NCBI RefSeq assembly: GCF_030297555.1 | Contig: NZ_AP028136.1 | Span: 744,001 to 808,000, forward strand | Direction of reading: 5' to 3' | Origin: Polynucleobacter sp. HIN5 | Lineage (GTDB): Bacteria > Pseudomonadota > Gammaproteobacteria > Burkholderiales > Burkholderiaceae | DNA length: 64,000 nt | Shown: one piece after another, positions 1 to 10,980 of the stretch | Layout of the letters: each line of letters begins with the position of its first letter | Position numbering within the stretch: the first letter of the stretch is position 1 | The notes under the pieces: model-generated | Told to the model about the DNA's origin: nothing | Database searches by the model: none | What the model saw: the letters and a program-made list of their open reading frames with translations, nothing else | Translations under genes and position numbers: made by a program

Positions 1-1203
1 GCGCCATCAACAAAAACAGTTTTCACTCTTGACCAACTGATCCAGCTCGCCTTGGAAAGCAATCCGCAGGTGATGGCGGCTCGTGATCAGACCCGGGCGG
101 TTAGCGGTCAATTGCGAAGCGCGAGAGCGATTCCAAACCCAGAGTTTGAGGTCAACACGGGTCAGCAACGTGGAACCTCGGGCGGTTTAAGTACCGGCAA
201 CCTCTCGCAATGGGTTGTCACTCAACCACTCGATATGCCGTATACCCGTTTCCCACGTGTGAACGCTGCCGAGGCGAGTATGCGAGCAGCGGAAGCAAAT
301 CGGATCGCATTTGAAGTTGAAACCATTGCACGTGTGCGCCAAAGTTTCTATGAGCTCGTGCGCCGCGAAGCTGAATCGCGCGCTGCGGATGAAGACCTGG
401 ATCTCACCAAACAAATCCGTGATCGCATGCAGCTGCGCTATGACGTTGGCGAAACCGCACGCTTTGAGTTGATTCGTGCACAGACCGAGTTTCTCAATGC
501 TGAGATTGTGGCCCAAGGAAGCAAACTGCGAATTGAGCAAGCACGCAGTCAATTGCGTAAAGTCGTGGGCTTTAATCTACCCGCAAACTTTGAGATTGCG
601 GCCAAAGTCGATTCCATCCCCAAATTACCCGATCTCAAACTCTTATTGGATAACTTACGCAATCAGAGTCCTGAGCTAAAGCGCGCCAAGGCCGAGGTTG
701 AGGCCAGCGAGTCACGATTAAGTTTTGAGCAAAACTCGCGCTTGCCGCAATTGGCCATTAAGGCGCAGCAATACAACGATCCAAACTTTACCGATCGCCT
801 CTACGGTTTAGTGGTGAGCATCCCAATTTGGGATTTCCGCCAAGGCCAAATTACGGAAGCCGAGGCCAATGCCTCGAAAGCCCGCAATCAATTGAACGCG
901 CAGACACAAAGCCTCGAGACCCAGCTGGAGTCAGCCTACAAACTCTATGAGATCACGAGCTTTCAGGTCAAAACGTTGGACGAGCGGGTCGTACAACTTG
1001 CGGCTAGCGCCCGCAAGATTGCCGAGACCTCCTATCGCTTTGGTGAGCGTGGCATGTTGGAGTTCTTAGATGCGCAACGAACCTTTCGGGCCGCTCGTAA
1101 TGATTTAATCCGAGCCCGCTTTGAGTTGGCATCGATTGTGAATGAGATTGAACGTTTGAGTGCCTCGCCGGAATGGGTGGCCATGATTGAAGGTAAAAAA
1201 TAA
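1..1203 (+). CDS. czcC: TolC-family outer membrane efflux protein, CzcC-like (5' end outside window)
   Basis: Outer-membrane channel of a tripartite heavy-metal RND pump. The frame is open from base 1 (reads APSTKTVFTLDQ...), so the start codon and signal peptide lie upstream; the TTG at 52 is not the real start. The 400 visible residues are rich in Ala/Glu/Arg helices with the two-fold helical-hairpin repeat expected of the TolC/CzcC fold. The stop TAA overlaps the ATG of the adaptor gene by one base (TAATG), so the two are translationally coupled. Family assignment is firm. The metal exported cannot be read from this subunit. Confidence 0.9.
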   Translation, partial: APSTKTVFTLDQLIQLALESNPQVMAARDQTRAVSGQLRSARAIPNPEFEVNTGQQRGTSGGLSTGNLSQWVVTQPLDMPYTRFPRVNAAEASMRAAEANRIAFEVETIARVRQSFYELVRREAESRAADEDLDLTKQIRDRMQLRYDVGETARFELIRAQTEFLNAEIVAQGSKLRIEQARSQLRKVVGFNLPANFEIAAKVDSIPKLPDLKLLLDNLRNQSPELKRAKAEVEASESRLSFEQNSRLPQLAIKAQQYNDPNFTDRLYGLVVSIPIWDFRQGQITEAEANASKARNQLNAQTQSLETQLESAYKLYEITSFQVKTLDERVVQLAASARKIAETSYRFGERGMLEFLDAQRTFRAARNDLIRARFELASIVNEIERLSASPEWVAMIEGKK

Positions 1204-2549
1204 TGAGTGCTGAACCTAAGCTCAGTAAAAAGTTAACTGACCACATTCAAGCAGGGCGTGCCCTGATTAGGGAGCAAGTTGCGTCATCAATTCATGCGGT
1301 GCGCGATTGGCAAAAGCAGGGCTATGCCCAGATTCGGGAGTTTGTTCATCAAAAAGCCCCCGCAGTTTTACAAAAGTACGATGCTAGTCCAGCTTGGGTC
1401 AAAACCGGGTTCTTTGTTCTGCCTTGGGTGGTGGTTGTTTTATTAACTCTGTATTACTTTGATGTATTTGATTCCAAGTCAACACCCCGCCTGGTCCAAG
1501 ACCCAAGCATTGTGTATGTGAACGATGATCTCGGTAAGTTAATCAAAAATGGCAAGGTTGAGTTAGCCCCCTTTGTTGAGGAGCTGCGAGTCTCTGGCCG
1601 CATTGATTTCAATGAGCGCTTCTTAGCACGGATTGGTGCCAATGTAACTGGACGTGTGTCTGACATCTTAGGTGTGCCCGGTCAAGAAGTTCAACAGGGT
1701 GAGATCTTGGCGAAGATTACCTCAACCGAGCTCACTCAATCACAACTTGCTTACTTAAAAGCACGCACTGCTAGCCAGTTGGCTGAGCAAGCCGCTAATC
1801 GCGCGCGGATCCTCTACAAAGAAGATGTGATCGCTCTGGCTGAGTTGCAACGCCGGGAAGCCGAGGCTATGAGTGCTAAGGCTGAGTTACGTGCAGCAAA
1901 CGATCAACTACGCGTGCAGGGTATGGATCAAAAAAGCATTGATCGACTCGCTAAGACCGGTGTGATTGAGTCTATTAACAATGTTGTGGCGACAATCCCT
2001 GGTCAAATTGTGGAGCGCAAAATTAATAAAGGCCAAGTCGTTCAACCCTCCGAGGCGCTCTTTACGATTGCAGACCTCAGCACCCTGTGGGCAGTTGCTG
2101 AAGTGCCCGAAGGGAACTCTTCATTGTTACAAAAAGGTCAAAAATCCTCGGTGATTATTCCTGCCTTACGTAATCGCGTGATAGAAGGCGTTATTTCGCA
2201 CGTGGATGCCATCGTTAACCCACAAACCCGTACGGTCGTGGTGCGCATGGATATTCCAAACTCGACGGGGCAAATTCGTCCAGGGATGTTGGCCACGATG
2301 TTAATTGATAGTGAACCCATTGAGCGCTTGGTAGTGCCAAATTCTGCGGTGATTCGGGAAGATAACCAAGATTACGTATTTATTCGAAGCGACGATGATC
2401 GCTACCGAATGGTTGCTGTTAAGGCTGGCCCTGAGGGTAAAGGCATGCGCGCGATTCTCTCTGGCCTCAAAGAGGGTGAGGAAATTGCCGTTGAGGGTGC
2501 GTTTCATTTAAACGCGGAACGTAAGCGTCAGCTCAGTGGCGGTGGTTAA
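1203..2549 (+). CDS. czcB: Efflux RND periplasmic adaptor subunit, CzcB-like
   Basis: Membrane-fusion protein bridging the RND pump and the outer-membrane channel. 448 aa. An unusual 65-residue charged N-terminal stretch precedes one transmembrane segment (about 67-86, rich in Val and Leu). Then come the barrel-sandwich/lipoyl half motif (about 140-170), an alpha-hairpin rich in Ala, Gln and Glu (about 170-245), the second lipoyl half (about 255-290) and beta-barrel domains. A typical CzcB starts with its membrane anchor, so the cytoplasmic extension is odd. It overlaps the preceding gene by one base and lies 11 bases before the pump gene, so this is one operon. Confidence 0.9.
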   Translation: MSAEPKLSKKLTDHIQAGRALIREQVASSIHAVRDWQKQGYAQIREFVHQKAPAVLQKYDASPAWVKTGFFVLPWVVVVLLTLYYFDVFDSKSTPRLVQDPSIVYVNDDLGKLIKNGKVELAPFVEELRVSGRIDFNERFLARIGANVTGRVSDILGVPGQEVQQGEILAKITSTELTQSQLAYLKARTASQLAEQAANRARILYKEDVIALAELQRREAEAMSAKAELRAANDQLRVQGMDQKSIDRLAKTGVIESINNVVATIPGQIVERKINKGQVVQPSEALFTIADLSTLWAVAEVPEGNSSLLQKGQKSSVIIPALRNRVIEGVISHVDAIVNPQTRTVVVRMDIPNSTGQIRPGMLATMLIDSEPIERLVVPNSAVIREDNQDYVFIRSDDDRYRMVAVKAGPEGKGMRAILSGLKEGEEIAVEGAFHLNAERKRQLSGGG

Positions 2550-2560
2550 GACCATTTAAT

Positions 2561-5500
2561 ATGATTGAGCGTATTGTCCGCTTTGCTCTTCAGCAACGCC
2601 TATTGGTGGTGGTGATCTCCATCTGTTTGTTCTTTGTGGGCCTCTTTGCCACCAAGCGCTTATCAGTCGACGCCTTTCCAGATGTAACGAACATTCAGGT
2701 GCAAATCGCGACCGAGGCCCCTGGTAAGTCACCCGAAGAGGTCGAGCGTTTTGTCACCATCCCGATTGAGTTAGGCATGACCGGCTTACCCGGCTTGGTA
2801 GAGATGCGTTCGCTCAACCGTAACGGTATTTCCATTGTGACCTTGGTTTTCACGGATAAGACCAGTATCTACTTTGCCCGCCAACTTGTTCTGGAGCGTC
2901 TCATTGAGGTTGCGTCCCGTATGCCCGATGGAATCACTCCCGTCTTGGCGCCACCGACCACGGGACTTGGGGAGGTGTATCAGTACACCCTCGAGCATCC
3001 GTCTGATCGAGATCGCCCCCTGACTGAGGATGAGCTGCAAGAGCGCCGCACGATCCAGGATTGGGTAGTACGCCCCATGTTGCGCTCGATTCCAGGTGTT
3101 GCTGAGATTAATACCCAAGGTGGCTTCGCTAAAGAGTATCAGGTATTAGTCAATCCAGAGCGCTTGAGGCACTACGGGATTACCTTGCAGGATGTGTATG
3201 TGGCGCTGGCTCGGAACAATGCTAATTCTGGAGGTGGCCAATTACCGACTTATGCGGAGCGCTATTTGATTCGTGGGGTTGGTCTCGTGGCAAAGCCAGA
3301 AGACATTAGTAAGATCATTCTGAAGGAAGTAAAGGGTACCCCAGTTTATGTACGTAATGTGGCTGAGGTGATGATTGGTAATGAGATTCGGCAAGGCGCC
3401 ATCATTAAAAATGGTGTTACCGAGGGTGTGGCCGGTATTATTCAGATGAACCGCGGCGCGAATGCTCGGGAGGTAGTTAATCGTATTAAGACCAAGGTCG
3501 CTGAGATTAACGAGCGCAAGTTATTGCCCGAAGGTTTGCAGATTGTTCCGTTCTATGATCGAACCGATCTGGTCAATGCGGCGATGTTCAACGTTGCCAA
3601 GGTCTTAGTTGAGGGCATCATCTTGGTGATTGTGTTGCTCTTCTTGTTCTTGGGCGATGTGCGGTCATCGATCATTGTGGTGGCCACCCTGATCTTGACT
3701 CCGCTGCTCACATTCTTCGTCATGAACCGCTATGGTATTTCAGCGAACTTGATGTCCTTGGGTGGTCTCGCGATTGCAATCGGCATCATGGTTGACGGCT
3801 CAGTCGTGGTGGTTGAAAACACCTTTGCTAAATTAGGTGCTCGCCTAAAGATGGGCGAATCCCGTAACCGGATTATCTTGGAGGCAGCCACCGAGGTTGG
3901 CAAGCCCGTACTCTTTGGAGTGGGCATTATTATTTTGGTGTTTATGCCTTTGCTTGCTCTCGAGGGGATGGAGGGCAAGATGTTTGCCCCGATGGCGATC
4001 ACGATTGCGATTGCGCTTACCATCTCATTGATCCTATCGTTTGTGCTGTCCCCTGTCTTATGTTCGTACATCCTAAAAGGCGGCAGTGAGGATGACACCA
4101 AGATTGTGGCTAAATTACGTAAGCCCTATAGCTTCATGCTCGATTGGAGTTTGAAGCATCCGCGTTTAGTCGTAAAACGCGCTTTGATCGCGCTGGGTGC
4201 CAGTGTTGTTCTTTTTATCTTCTTGGGTAAATCATTTATCCCGGTCATGCAAGAGGGTTCAATCACTCCCGTGATTGTGCGTGCAGCCAATATTGCACTT
4301 GATGAATCGATTAAGTTGGAGTTTGAGGCCCTCAAACGAATCATGACCATTCCTGGTGTGGAGATGGCGGTATCCCGTTTAGGACGTGGTGAATCTCCGG
4401 CCGACCCGGGTCAACCATTTGAGTCCGATCCGATTGTGACCTTGAAGCCCTTGGGTGACCGGGACTTGAGTCAAGAGGTGATTGCCAATCAAATTCGTGA
4501 GAAATTAAAGACCTTGCCCGGTGTGGAGTTGGTGATCTCTCAACCGATTGCCGCGCGGGTCGATGAAATGGTCTCGGGTGTGCGTTCACAAGTCGCTATT
4601 AAGATCTTTGGTGACGATATCGAGACGCTCATTAAACTGGGTACTCAGATTAGTCAAATCTTATCGCGCATGAAGGGCAGTACTGATCTGCGGATCGAGC
4701 AAGCCTCAGGCCAGAACTATCTCAATATCAAGATTGATCGCGATGCGATTGCACGTTACGGTATCAATGTGGCCGATGTCAACGACGTAATCGAAACCGC
4801 AATCGGTGGTAAACAGGCCTCCACGGTCTACGAGGGTGAGCGCCGCTTCCCGATGGTATTGCGCTACCCGGCCCCTTACCGAGACAAGATTGATGCGATC
4901 GAGAACATCATTCTGCTATCACCCAATGGCGCCCAGGTACTGATGAAAGATCTAGCAAAGATCGAGTTACTCGATGGACCACCGCAAATCTCACGTGAGT
5001 CGGGTAAGCGTCGCTTAGTCATTGGGGTGAACGTACAAGGTCGAGATTTGGGCGGTTTTGTGGATGAGGCCCAAAAGAAAATTGCGCAGGATGTGAAATT
5101 ACCCGAGGGCTACACCTTAGTGTGGGGCGGTCAGTTTGAGAACATGGAGCGTGCCATGGCGCGTCTCATGATCATTATTCCGCTTACGATTGCCGCGATT
5201 TTCTTCTTACTCTTTACGCTTTTCCAATCGATTCGCTTGGCTGGACTGATTATTTTAGTTCTACCGTTTGCGTCGATCGGGGGTATCTTCGGCCTCTTTA
5301 TTACCGGCGAGTATTTATCGGTACCCGCTGCGGTCGGATTCATTAATCTTTGGGGTATTGCGGTGCTAAACGGCGTGGTATTAATCTCATTCATCAAGCA
5401 ATTGCGCGACGATGGCATGCCTTTGCGTGAGGCTCTCATTGATGGGTGCGCACATCGTTTTAGACCTGTGATGATGACCGCGTCGGTGGCGATGTTGGCT

Positions 5501-5656
5501 TTGATTCCCATGCTGTTCTCGGGAGGTCCGGGATCGGAGGTCACAAGACCTCTTGCTATTGTGGTTATTTCAGGTTTAATTACCTCAACGGGCTTAACAT
5601 TACTGGTATTACCGGTCTTATACGGTTGGTTTGAAGAGAAAAAGGTTGAAGCGTGA
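2561..5656 (+). CDS. czcA: Heavy-metal efflux RND transporter, CzcA/HelA-like
   Basis: Inner-membrane proton-driven pump of the heavy-metal-efflux RND family; 1031 aa is the expected length. TM1 is at about 10-30. A large periplasmic loop is followed by a TM cluster from about 340, a second loop and a C-terminal TM cluster. TM4 carries the proton-relay motif around D412 (IGIMVDGSVVVVEN, E419). The residues before it read GGLAIAIG rather than the DFG of divalent-cation CzcA pumps, which resembles HelA or CusA-type branches. The exported metal is therefore uncertain. The gene ends in a 4-base overlap with the PII-like gene. Confidence 0.93.
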   Translation: MIERIVRFALQQRLLVVVISICLFFVGLFATKRLSVDAFPDVTNIQVQIATEAPGKSPEEVERFVTIPIELGMTGLPGLVEMRSLNRNGISIVTLVFTDKTSIYFARQLVLERLIEVASRMPDGITPVLAPPTTGLGEVYQYTLEHPSDRDRPLTEDELQERRTIQDWVVRPMLRSIPGVAEINTQGGFAKEYQVLVNPERLRHYGITLQDVYVALARNNANSGGGQLPTYAERYLIRGVGLVAKPEDISKIILKEVKGTPVYVRNVAEVMIGNEIRQGAIIKNGVTEGVAGIIQMNRGANAREVVNRIKTKVAEINERKLLPEGLQIVPFYDRTDLVNAAMFNVAKVLVEGIILVIVLLFLFLGDVRSSIIVVATLILTPLLTFFVMNRYGISANLMSLGGLAIAIGIMVDGSVVVVENTFAKLGARLKMGESRNRIILEAATEVGKPVLFGVGIIILVFMPLLALEGMEGKMFAPMAITIAIALTISLILSFVLSPVLCSYILKGGSEDDTKIVAKLRKPYSFMLDWSLKHPRLVVKRALIALGASVVLFIFLGKSFIPVMQEGSITPVIVRAANIALDESIKLEFEALKRIMTIPGVEMAVSRLGRGESPADPGQPFESDPIVTLKPLGDRDLSQEVIANQIREKLKTLPGVELVISQPIAARVDEMVSGVRSQVAIKIFGDDIETLIKLGTQISQILSRMKGSTDLRIEQASGQNYLNIKIDRDAIARYGINVADVNDVIETAIGGKQASTVYEGERRFPMVLRYPAPYRDKIDAIENIILLSPNGAQVLMKDLAKIELLDGPPQISRESGKRRLVIGVNVQGRDLGGFVDEAQKKIAQDVKLPEGYTLVWGGQFENMERAMARLMIIIPLTIAAIFFLLFTLFQSIRLAGLIILVLPFASIGGIFGLFITGEYLSVPAAVGFINLWGIAVLNGVVLISFIKQLRDDGMPLREALIDGCAHRFRPVMMTASVAMLALIPMLFSGGPGSEVTRPLAIVVISGLITSTGLTLLVLPVLYGWFEEKKVEA

Positions 5657-5988
5657 TTGAAATAAAAGCAGTCATTCGTCCCAATAAATTACCGATGGTG
5701 CGGGCCGCACTGATAGATACTCCTGGCTTTCCTGGGATGACAGTCACGAAGGTTGAGGGTTGCAGTGCTCCCACTCGAGTTGAAAAAACTACTATCAAAG
5801 ATGAGCTAACCGATTACACAGCAAAGGTTCGGATTGAGATCGTTTGCAACGATGAGGTAGCCGATACGATCATGGATCGCTTAGTTCAGGCTTGCCAGAC
5901 CGGGCAAGTAGGGGATGGCATTGTGTGGAAGGTCAATGTCGACCGAGCCTTCTTTATTGCGAAGAACTACCCAAACCCAATTAATTAA
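5653..5988 (+). CDS. PII-like protein of the heavy-metal-efflux-associated group
   Basis: 111 aa, GTG start in a GTGA overlap with czcA. The sequence MIEIKAVIRPNKLPMVRAAL matches the first strand and helix of PII/GlnB proteins, and a ferredoxin-like fold continues to about residue 105. The T-loop region (about 40-55, RVEKTTIKDELTDY) lacks the uridylylated Tyr-51 context of GlnB. PII-like proteins of this 'new group' are known to sit beside CusABC/CzcABC genes; their ligand is not established here. The likely role is sensing or regulation of the pump, by inference from the operon. It converges with the phosphatase gene, overlapping it by 8 bases. Confidence 0.8.
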   Translation: MIEIKAVIRPNKLPMVRAALIDTPGFPGMTVTKVEGCSAPTRVEKTTIKDELTDYTAKVRIEIVCNDEVADTIMDRLVQACQTGQVGDGIVWKVNVDRAFFIAKNYPNPIN

Positions 5989-6535
5989 GCGCGCGACTAC
6001 TGATGGCTTTGCCTTGCGCATTTACTTTCACAAGAAGCATTTGACCTACGCCAACCGACATACCGGTATAGGCATGGGTATTGACCTGATGGGTCACCAA
6101 AATCAGCGGTAACTTGTTTGACTTTGACAGTTGCTGCCGCACAAATGCTTCTAACTCTCTGGTTTGTTTACCACTATCGCTCATTTCATTAAAGAACGAA
6201 CCAAGCGAACGCTCCGAAGTCACAAGCCCTTTATTGAGTAAAACCGCCGTATCGAGGCAGCGGCACCAGGGACTGCTGAAGACGCGCGCCTCACCGATTC
6301 CTTGTTTACTTAACCACGCACCAATCTCTTTGGCTTGCTGACGGCCATGCTCACCGAGATTACGCTGAGTCGAGCAATCGCCCAGTCGATACCCAGATGG
6401 ATCACCAATTCCAGGGGCATCAGCATGACGCATCACAATCAGTGTTGAGCCAGACTGCAGTTCAGAGAGTAAATTCGCATTGGCAACAGGCGGGATACAG
6501 AAAACCCCCAAGAGAACCAGCAGTAGGCGTTTCAC
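5981..6535 (-). CDS. Exported histidine phosphatase family protein
   Basis: 184 aa. A cleavable signal peptide (about 1-20, ending VANA) is followed by the RHG-like motif IVMRHADAPG, whose His is the predicted phospho-acceptor. A second catalytic Arg lies in FSSPWCRCLDTA and the second His in LVTHQVNTHAYTG. This is the arrangement of the histidine phosphatase (phosphoglycerate mutase-like) superfamily. The substrate is unknown. The signal peptide indicates periplasmic action. Its start overlaps the end of the upstream dehydrogenase gene by 4 bases, so the two are co-transcribed. Confidence 0.85.
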   Translation of the reverse strand: MKRLLLVLLGVFCIPPVANANLLSELQSGSTLIVMRHADAPGIGDPSGYRLGDCSTQRNLGEHGRQQAKEIGAWLSKQGIGEARVFSSPWCRCLDTAVLLNKGLVTSERSLGSFFNEMSDSGKQTRELEAFVRQQLSKSNKLPLILVTHQVNTHAYTGMSVGVGQMLLVKVNAQGKAISSRALN

Positions 6536-7950
6536 GGCAACACCTTACCCGGATTCATGATGTTCTTGGGGTCTAGCGCAGTTTTAATGGAGCGCATTAG
6601 CTGGAGTGCCACCGATCCGCGATGCGCCTCTAGGTCAGGGAGTTTGAGTTGCCCAATGCCATGTTCGGCCGAAATGGAGCCGTAGTGTTTCTCGACCTGA
6701 GAATAGACCACATCATGAATGGCTGCTTCATGAGCACGATTAAACTCGCTGGCATTAGTCCCAAGTGGCGGAGCAATGTTGTAATGCAAATTACCGTCAC
6801 CCAAATGCCCAAAATTGATAATACGCACCCCAGTAAATTTCCCCCGAATCAATTGATCGGTCTCGGTGATAAAGGCATCAAGTCCTGAGATTGGTAGCGA
6901 GATATCGTGTTTGAGATTGGCGCCTTCTTGCGCTTGTGCCATGGTGATATGCTCACGCATGGTCCAAAATGATTGGGCTTGCGAGAGATTGCTCGCAATC
7001 ACCGCATCAATCGCAATACCCGCTTCAAACGCAGACTCGAGGACCTGTTCCATTAGGTTGCGGGCATGTTCTTCGCCCTCATGATCGGATAGCTCGACCA
7101 AGACCGTGTAAGCAGGGTCATTGGCAAGGGGATTTTTCATGTGGGGAAATTGCTTGGCGGTGAGGTCCAAAGAGTCCTTTGACATCATCTCAAAGCCAGT
7201 GAGTAGGGCAGCAGTACGTTTCTGAAAAAGACTCAGCAATTCAATCGTTGCCGGAATATTTGGGACAGCCACTAAGGCAGTCCACTGGGTCAGCGGCAAG
7301 GGATATAGCTTCATCACCGCGGCAGTAATGATGCCAAGACAGCCCTCGGAACCAATGTACAAATCACGCAGATCAAATCCAGTGTTGTCTTTCCGTAAGC
7401 TCCGCAGACCATGCAGGATCTCGCCTTGCGCAGTGACCACTTCGAGGCCCAAACACAGCTCACGGGCATTGCCGTAGCGCAGAACATTAGTACCGCCCGC
7501 ATTGGTGGCCAGATTGCCGCCAATCTGACAGCTCCCCTGCGCACCTAGACTGAGTGGAAATAAGAACCCCTGCGCTTTAGCAGCCTCTTGCAAAGTTTGC
7601 AAAATACAGCCTGACTCGACCACCATGGTTTGGTTACTCGGATTAATTTCACGGATCGTATTCATCCGCTTGAGATTCAGAACAATTTGTTGGCCCGAGT
7701 CATTGGGGGTTGCTGCCCCGCACATACTGGTATTGCCGCCTTGCGGAACAATGGAAATCGATGCTTGATCGCACGCTTTGACAATCTTAGCAACCTCCTC
7801 GGTTGTTTTGGGAAGCAAAACAGCGAGCGCTTTACCGTGATAACGATTGCGCCAATCACTTAGATAGGGCGCTTGATCATTGGGCTCGACTAATACATAA
7901 GCATTACCAACAATCGATTGACAATGCGAGATAAATTCAGAGTGATTCAT
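6532..7950 (-). CDS. FAD-binding 2-hydroxyacid dehydrogenase (GlcD / D-2-hydroxyglutarate dehydrogenase family)
   Basis: 472 aa flavoprotein of the vanillyl-alcohol-oxidase fold. The N-terminal FAD-binding_4 domain shows PQGGNTSMCGAATP (about 70-85) and IGGNLATNAGGTNVLRYGN (about 142-160). The C-terminal FAD-oxidase domain shows the metal/substrate motif NFGHLGDGNLHYN and SAEHGIG near the end. These fit D-2-hydroxyglutarate, D-lactate or glycolate dehydrogenases that pass electrons to a quinone, cytochrome or ETF. A nearby ETF-ubiquinone oxidoreductase gene (12130-13800) makes ETF coupling plausible. The exact substrate cannot be fixed from sequence. Confidence 0.88.
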   Translation of the reverse strand: MNHSEFISHCQSIVGNAYVLVEPNDQAPYLSDWRNRYHGKALAVLLPKTTEEVAKIVKACDQASISIVPQGGNTSMCGAATPNDSGQQIVLNLKRMNTIREINPSNQTMVVESGCILQTLQEAAKAQGFLFPLSLGAQGSCQIGGNLATNAGGTNVLRYGNARELCLGLEVVTAQGEILHGLRSLRKDNTGFDLRDLYIGSEGCLGIITAAVMKLYPLPLTQWTALVAVPNIPATIELLSLFQKRTAALLTGFEMMSKDSLDLTAKQFPHMKNPLANDPAYTVLVELSDHEGEEHARNLMEQVLESAFEAGIAIDAVIASNLSQAQSFWTMREHITMAQAQEGANLKHDISLPISGLDAFITETDQLIRGKFTGVRIINFGHLGDGNLHYNIAPPLGTNASEFNRAHEAAIHDVVYSQVEKHYGSISAEHGIGQLKLPDLEAHRGSVALQLMRSIKTALDPKNIMNPGKVLP

Positions 7951-7959
7951 GAAAGCATT

Positions 7960-8346
7960 CTAGTGCTTCGATTCGTCTTTTGCTTTCGCCTTAGCCGCTT
8001 CTTTAATCGGCTTGAGGTACATCAGTAAGGCAACAAAAACAGTGATGGATAGGATCAGTTCGAGAATGGCCATCCACATATTCCAACCCGATTCGGTAAT
8101 ACGCGTCAAGGCTTCGGTGGTGTAGATCAGGATCGCCATACTGCTCCATTGCATGGTGTAGATATTTGCGCGCCATACTCCAGGCAGCATGATGATTAAA
8201 GGGACTGCCTTTAACACTAACCATGAGCCCCCAGGCCTTAGTGGTGAGATTAACCATTCCCAAGCTACGCACACCATAATTAAATCAACGATTGCAGCAC
8301 TGGCAATCAACACATACTTATCTTTTTTCAGTAATCCACTCAGCAT
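7960..8346 (-). CDS. DUF2069 family membrane protein
   Basis: 128 aa with about four hydrophobic segments (about 12-32, 40-62, 65-80 and 88-110) and a Lys/Ala-rich cytoplasmic tail (KEAAKAKAKDESKH). Small inner-membrane proteins of this type (DUF2069) typically follow wrbA in beta- and gammaproteobacteria, as here; the gap to wrbA is 3 bases. The function is unknown. It is placed in the operon wrbA, DUF2069, dehydrogenase, phosphatase on the reverse strand. Confidence 0.8.
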   Translation of the reverse strand: MLSGLLKKDKYVLIASAAIVDLIMVCVAWEWLISPLRPGGSWLVLKAVPLIIMLPGVWRANIYTMQWSSMAILIYTTEALTRITESGWNMWMAILELILSITVFVALLMYLKPIKEAAKAKAKDESKH

Positions 8347-8349
8347 GAT

Positions 8350-9855
<1,506 letters not shown>

Positions 9856-9870
9856 TGCCATAATGATGGT

Positions 9871-10974
9871 ATGTCTGGAAATACCTTAGGTCTTCTATTT
9901 ACTGTAACCACCTTTGGTGAGTCGCACGGTCCTGCAATTGGTGCGGTGGTGGATGGTTGTCCCCCAGGAATGGAACTATCGGTCGATGATATTCAGGTGG
10001 ATCTGGATCGTCGCAAGCCAGGTACCTCGCGCCATGTAACCCAACGCAAAGAAGAGGACAAGGTCGAGATTTTGTCTGGCGTCTTTGAAGGTAAAACCAC
10101 GGGTACCCCCATTTGTTTGTTGATTCGCAATACCGATCAACGCAGCCAAGATTACAGCGAGATCCTACAAACCTTTCGGCCAGGTCACGCTGATTACACC
10201 TATCACTATAAATATGGCTTTCGAGACCCACGCGGTGGCGGGCGCTCCTCAGCACGTTTAACCGCCCCCGTGGTTGCAGCCGCGGCAATCGCAAAAAAAT
10301 GGTTGCGGGAACACTACGGTACTCAAATCGTGGCACATATGAGCCAACTGGGTGAAATTGCCATTCCATTCGAAGATGCAGAAGAAATCGCTCGCAATCC
10401 ATTCTTTGCCGCGAATGCCAGCATCATTCCAAAGCTCGAAGAGTATATGGATCAATTGCGTAAGGCGGGTGATTCGTGCGGAGCCAAAATTGAGGTTGTG
10501 GCTCACCACGTACCGATTGGTTTGGGTGAGCCACTCTTTGATAAGTTAGATGCCGATATCGCCCATGTGATGATGGGTATTAATGCCGTGAAGGGTGTTG
10601 AGATTGGCGAAGGATTTGGGGTAGTAGCCCAAAAGGGAAGTGCTCATGGTGATGAGATGCATCCGGATGGCTTTGCAAGCAATAATGCCGGCGGTGTTCT
10701 AGGCGGTATTAGCACTGGGCAAGATATTCGTGTATCGATTGCGATTAAGCCGACTTCAAGCATCATGAGCCCGAAAGAGACAGTGGACGTGCACGGTAAA
10801 CCTGCCACCATTCAGACCAAAGGGCGTCATGATCCCTGCGTCGGAATTCGTGCCGCACCAATCGCTGAAGCGATGTTGGCCTTGGTGCTAATGGATCATG
10901 CCTTGCGTCATCGTGCTCAGTGCGGTGATGTCACGGTGAGTCCTCCCGCAATTCCGGGCTCCCGTAGCACCTAA
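9871..10974 (+). CDS. aroC: Chorismate synthase
   Basis: Final step of the shikimate pathway: EPSP to chorismate with loss of phosphate, using reduced FMN. 367 aa, the usual length. The three family signatures are visible: [18 protein letters not shown] near the N-terminus (about 14-31), [12 protein letters not shown] (about 119-130), and [17 protein letters not shown] near the C-terminus (about 319-335). The gene is six bases before the MFS transporter gene, so they are probably transcribed together. Confidence 0.97.
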   Translation: MSGNTLGLLFTVTTFGESHGPAIGAVVDGCPPGMELSVDDIQVDLDRRKPGTSRHVTQRKEEDKVEILSGVFEGKTTGTPICLLIRNTDQRSQDYSEILQTFRPGHADYTYHYKYGFRDPRGGGRSSARLTAPVVAAAAIAKKWLREHYGTQIVAHMSQLGEIAIPFEDAEEIARNPFFAANASIIPKLEEYMDQLRKAGDSCGAKIEVVAHHVPIGLGEPLFDKLDADIAHVMMGINAVKGVEIGEGFGVVAQKGSAHGDEMHPDGFASNNAGGVLGGISTGQDIRVSIAIKPTSSIMSPKETVDVHGKPATIQTKGRHDPCVGIRAAPIAEAMLALVLMDHALRHRAQCGDVTVSPPAIPGSRST

Positions 10975-10980
10975 GGATTC

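Noticed and set aside
3730-4101. Antisense ORF of 123 codons inside czcA
   Set aside because: It lies wholly within a well-conserved pump gene and has no ribosome-binding site or recognisable protein; several similar shadows occur in czcA.
5653-5988. The PII-like protein as ordinary GlnB/GlnK
   Set aside because: The T-loop lacks the uridylylation Tyr context and the gene overlaps a metal pump rather than amtB or glnA.
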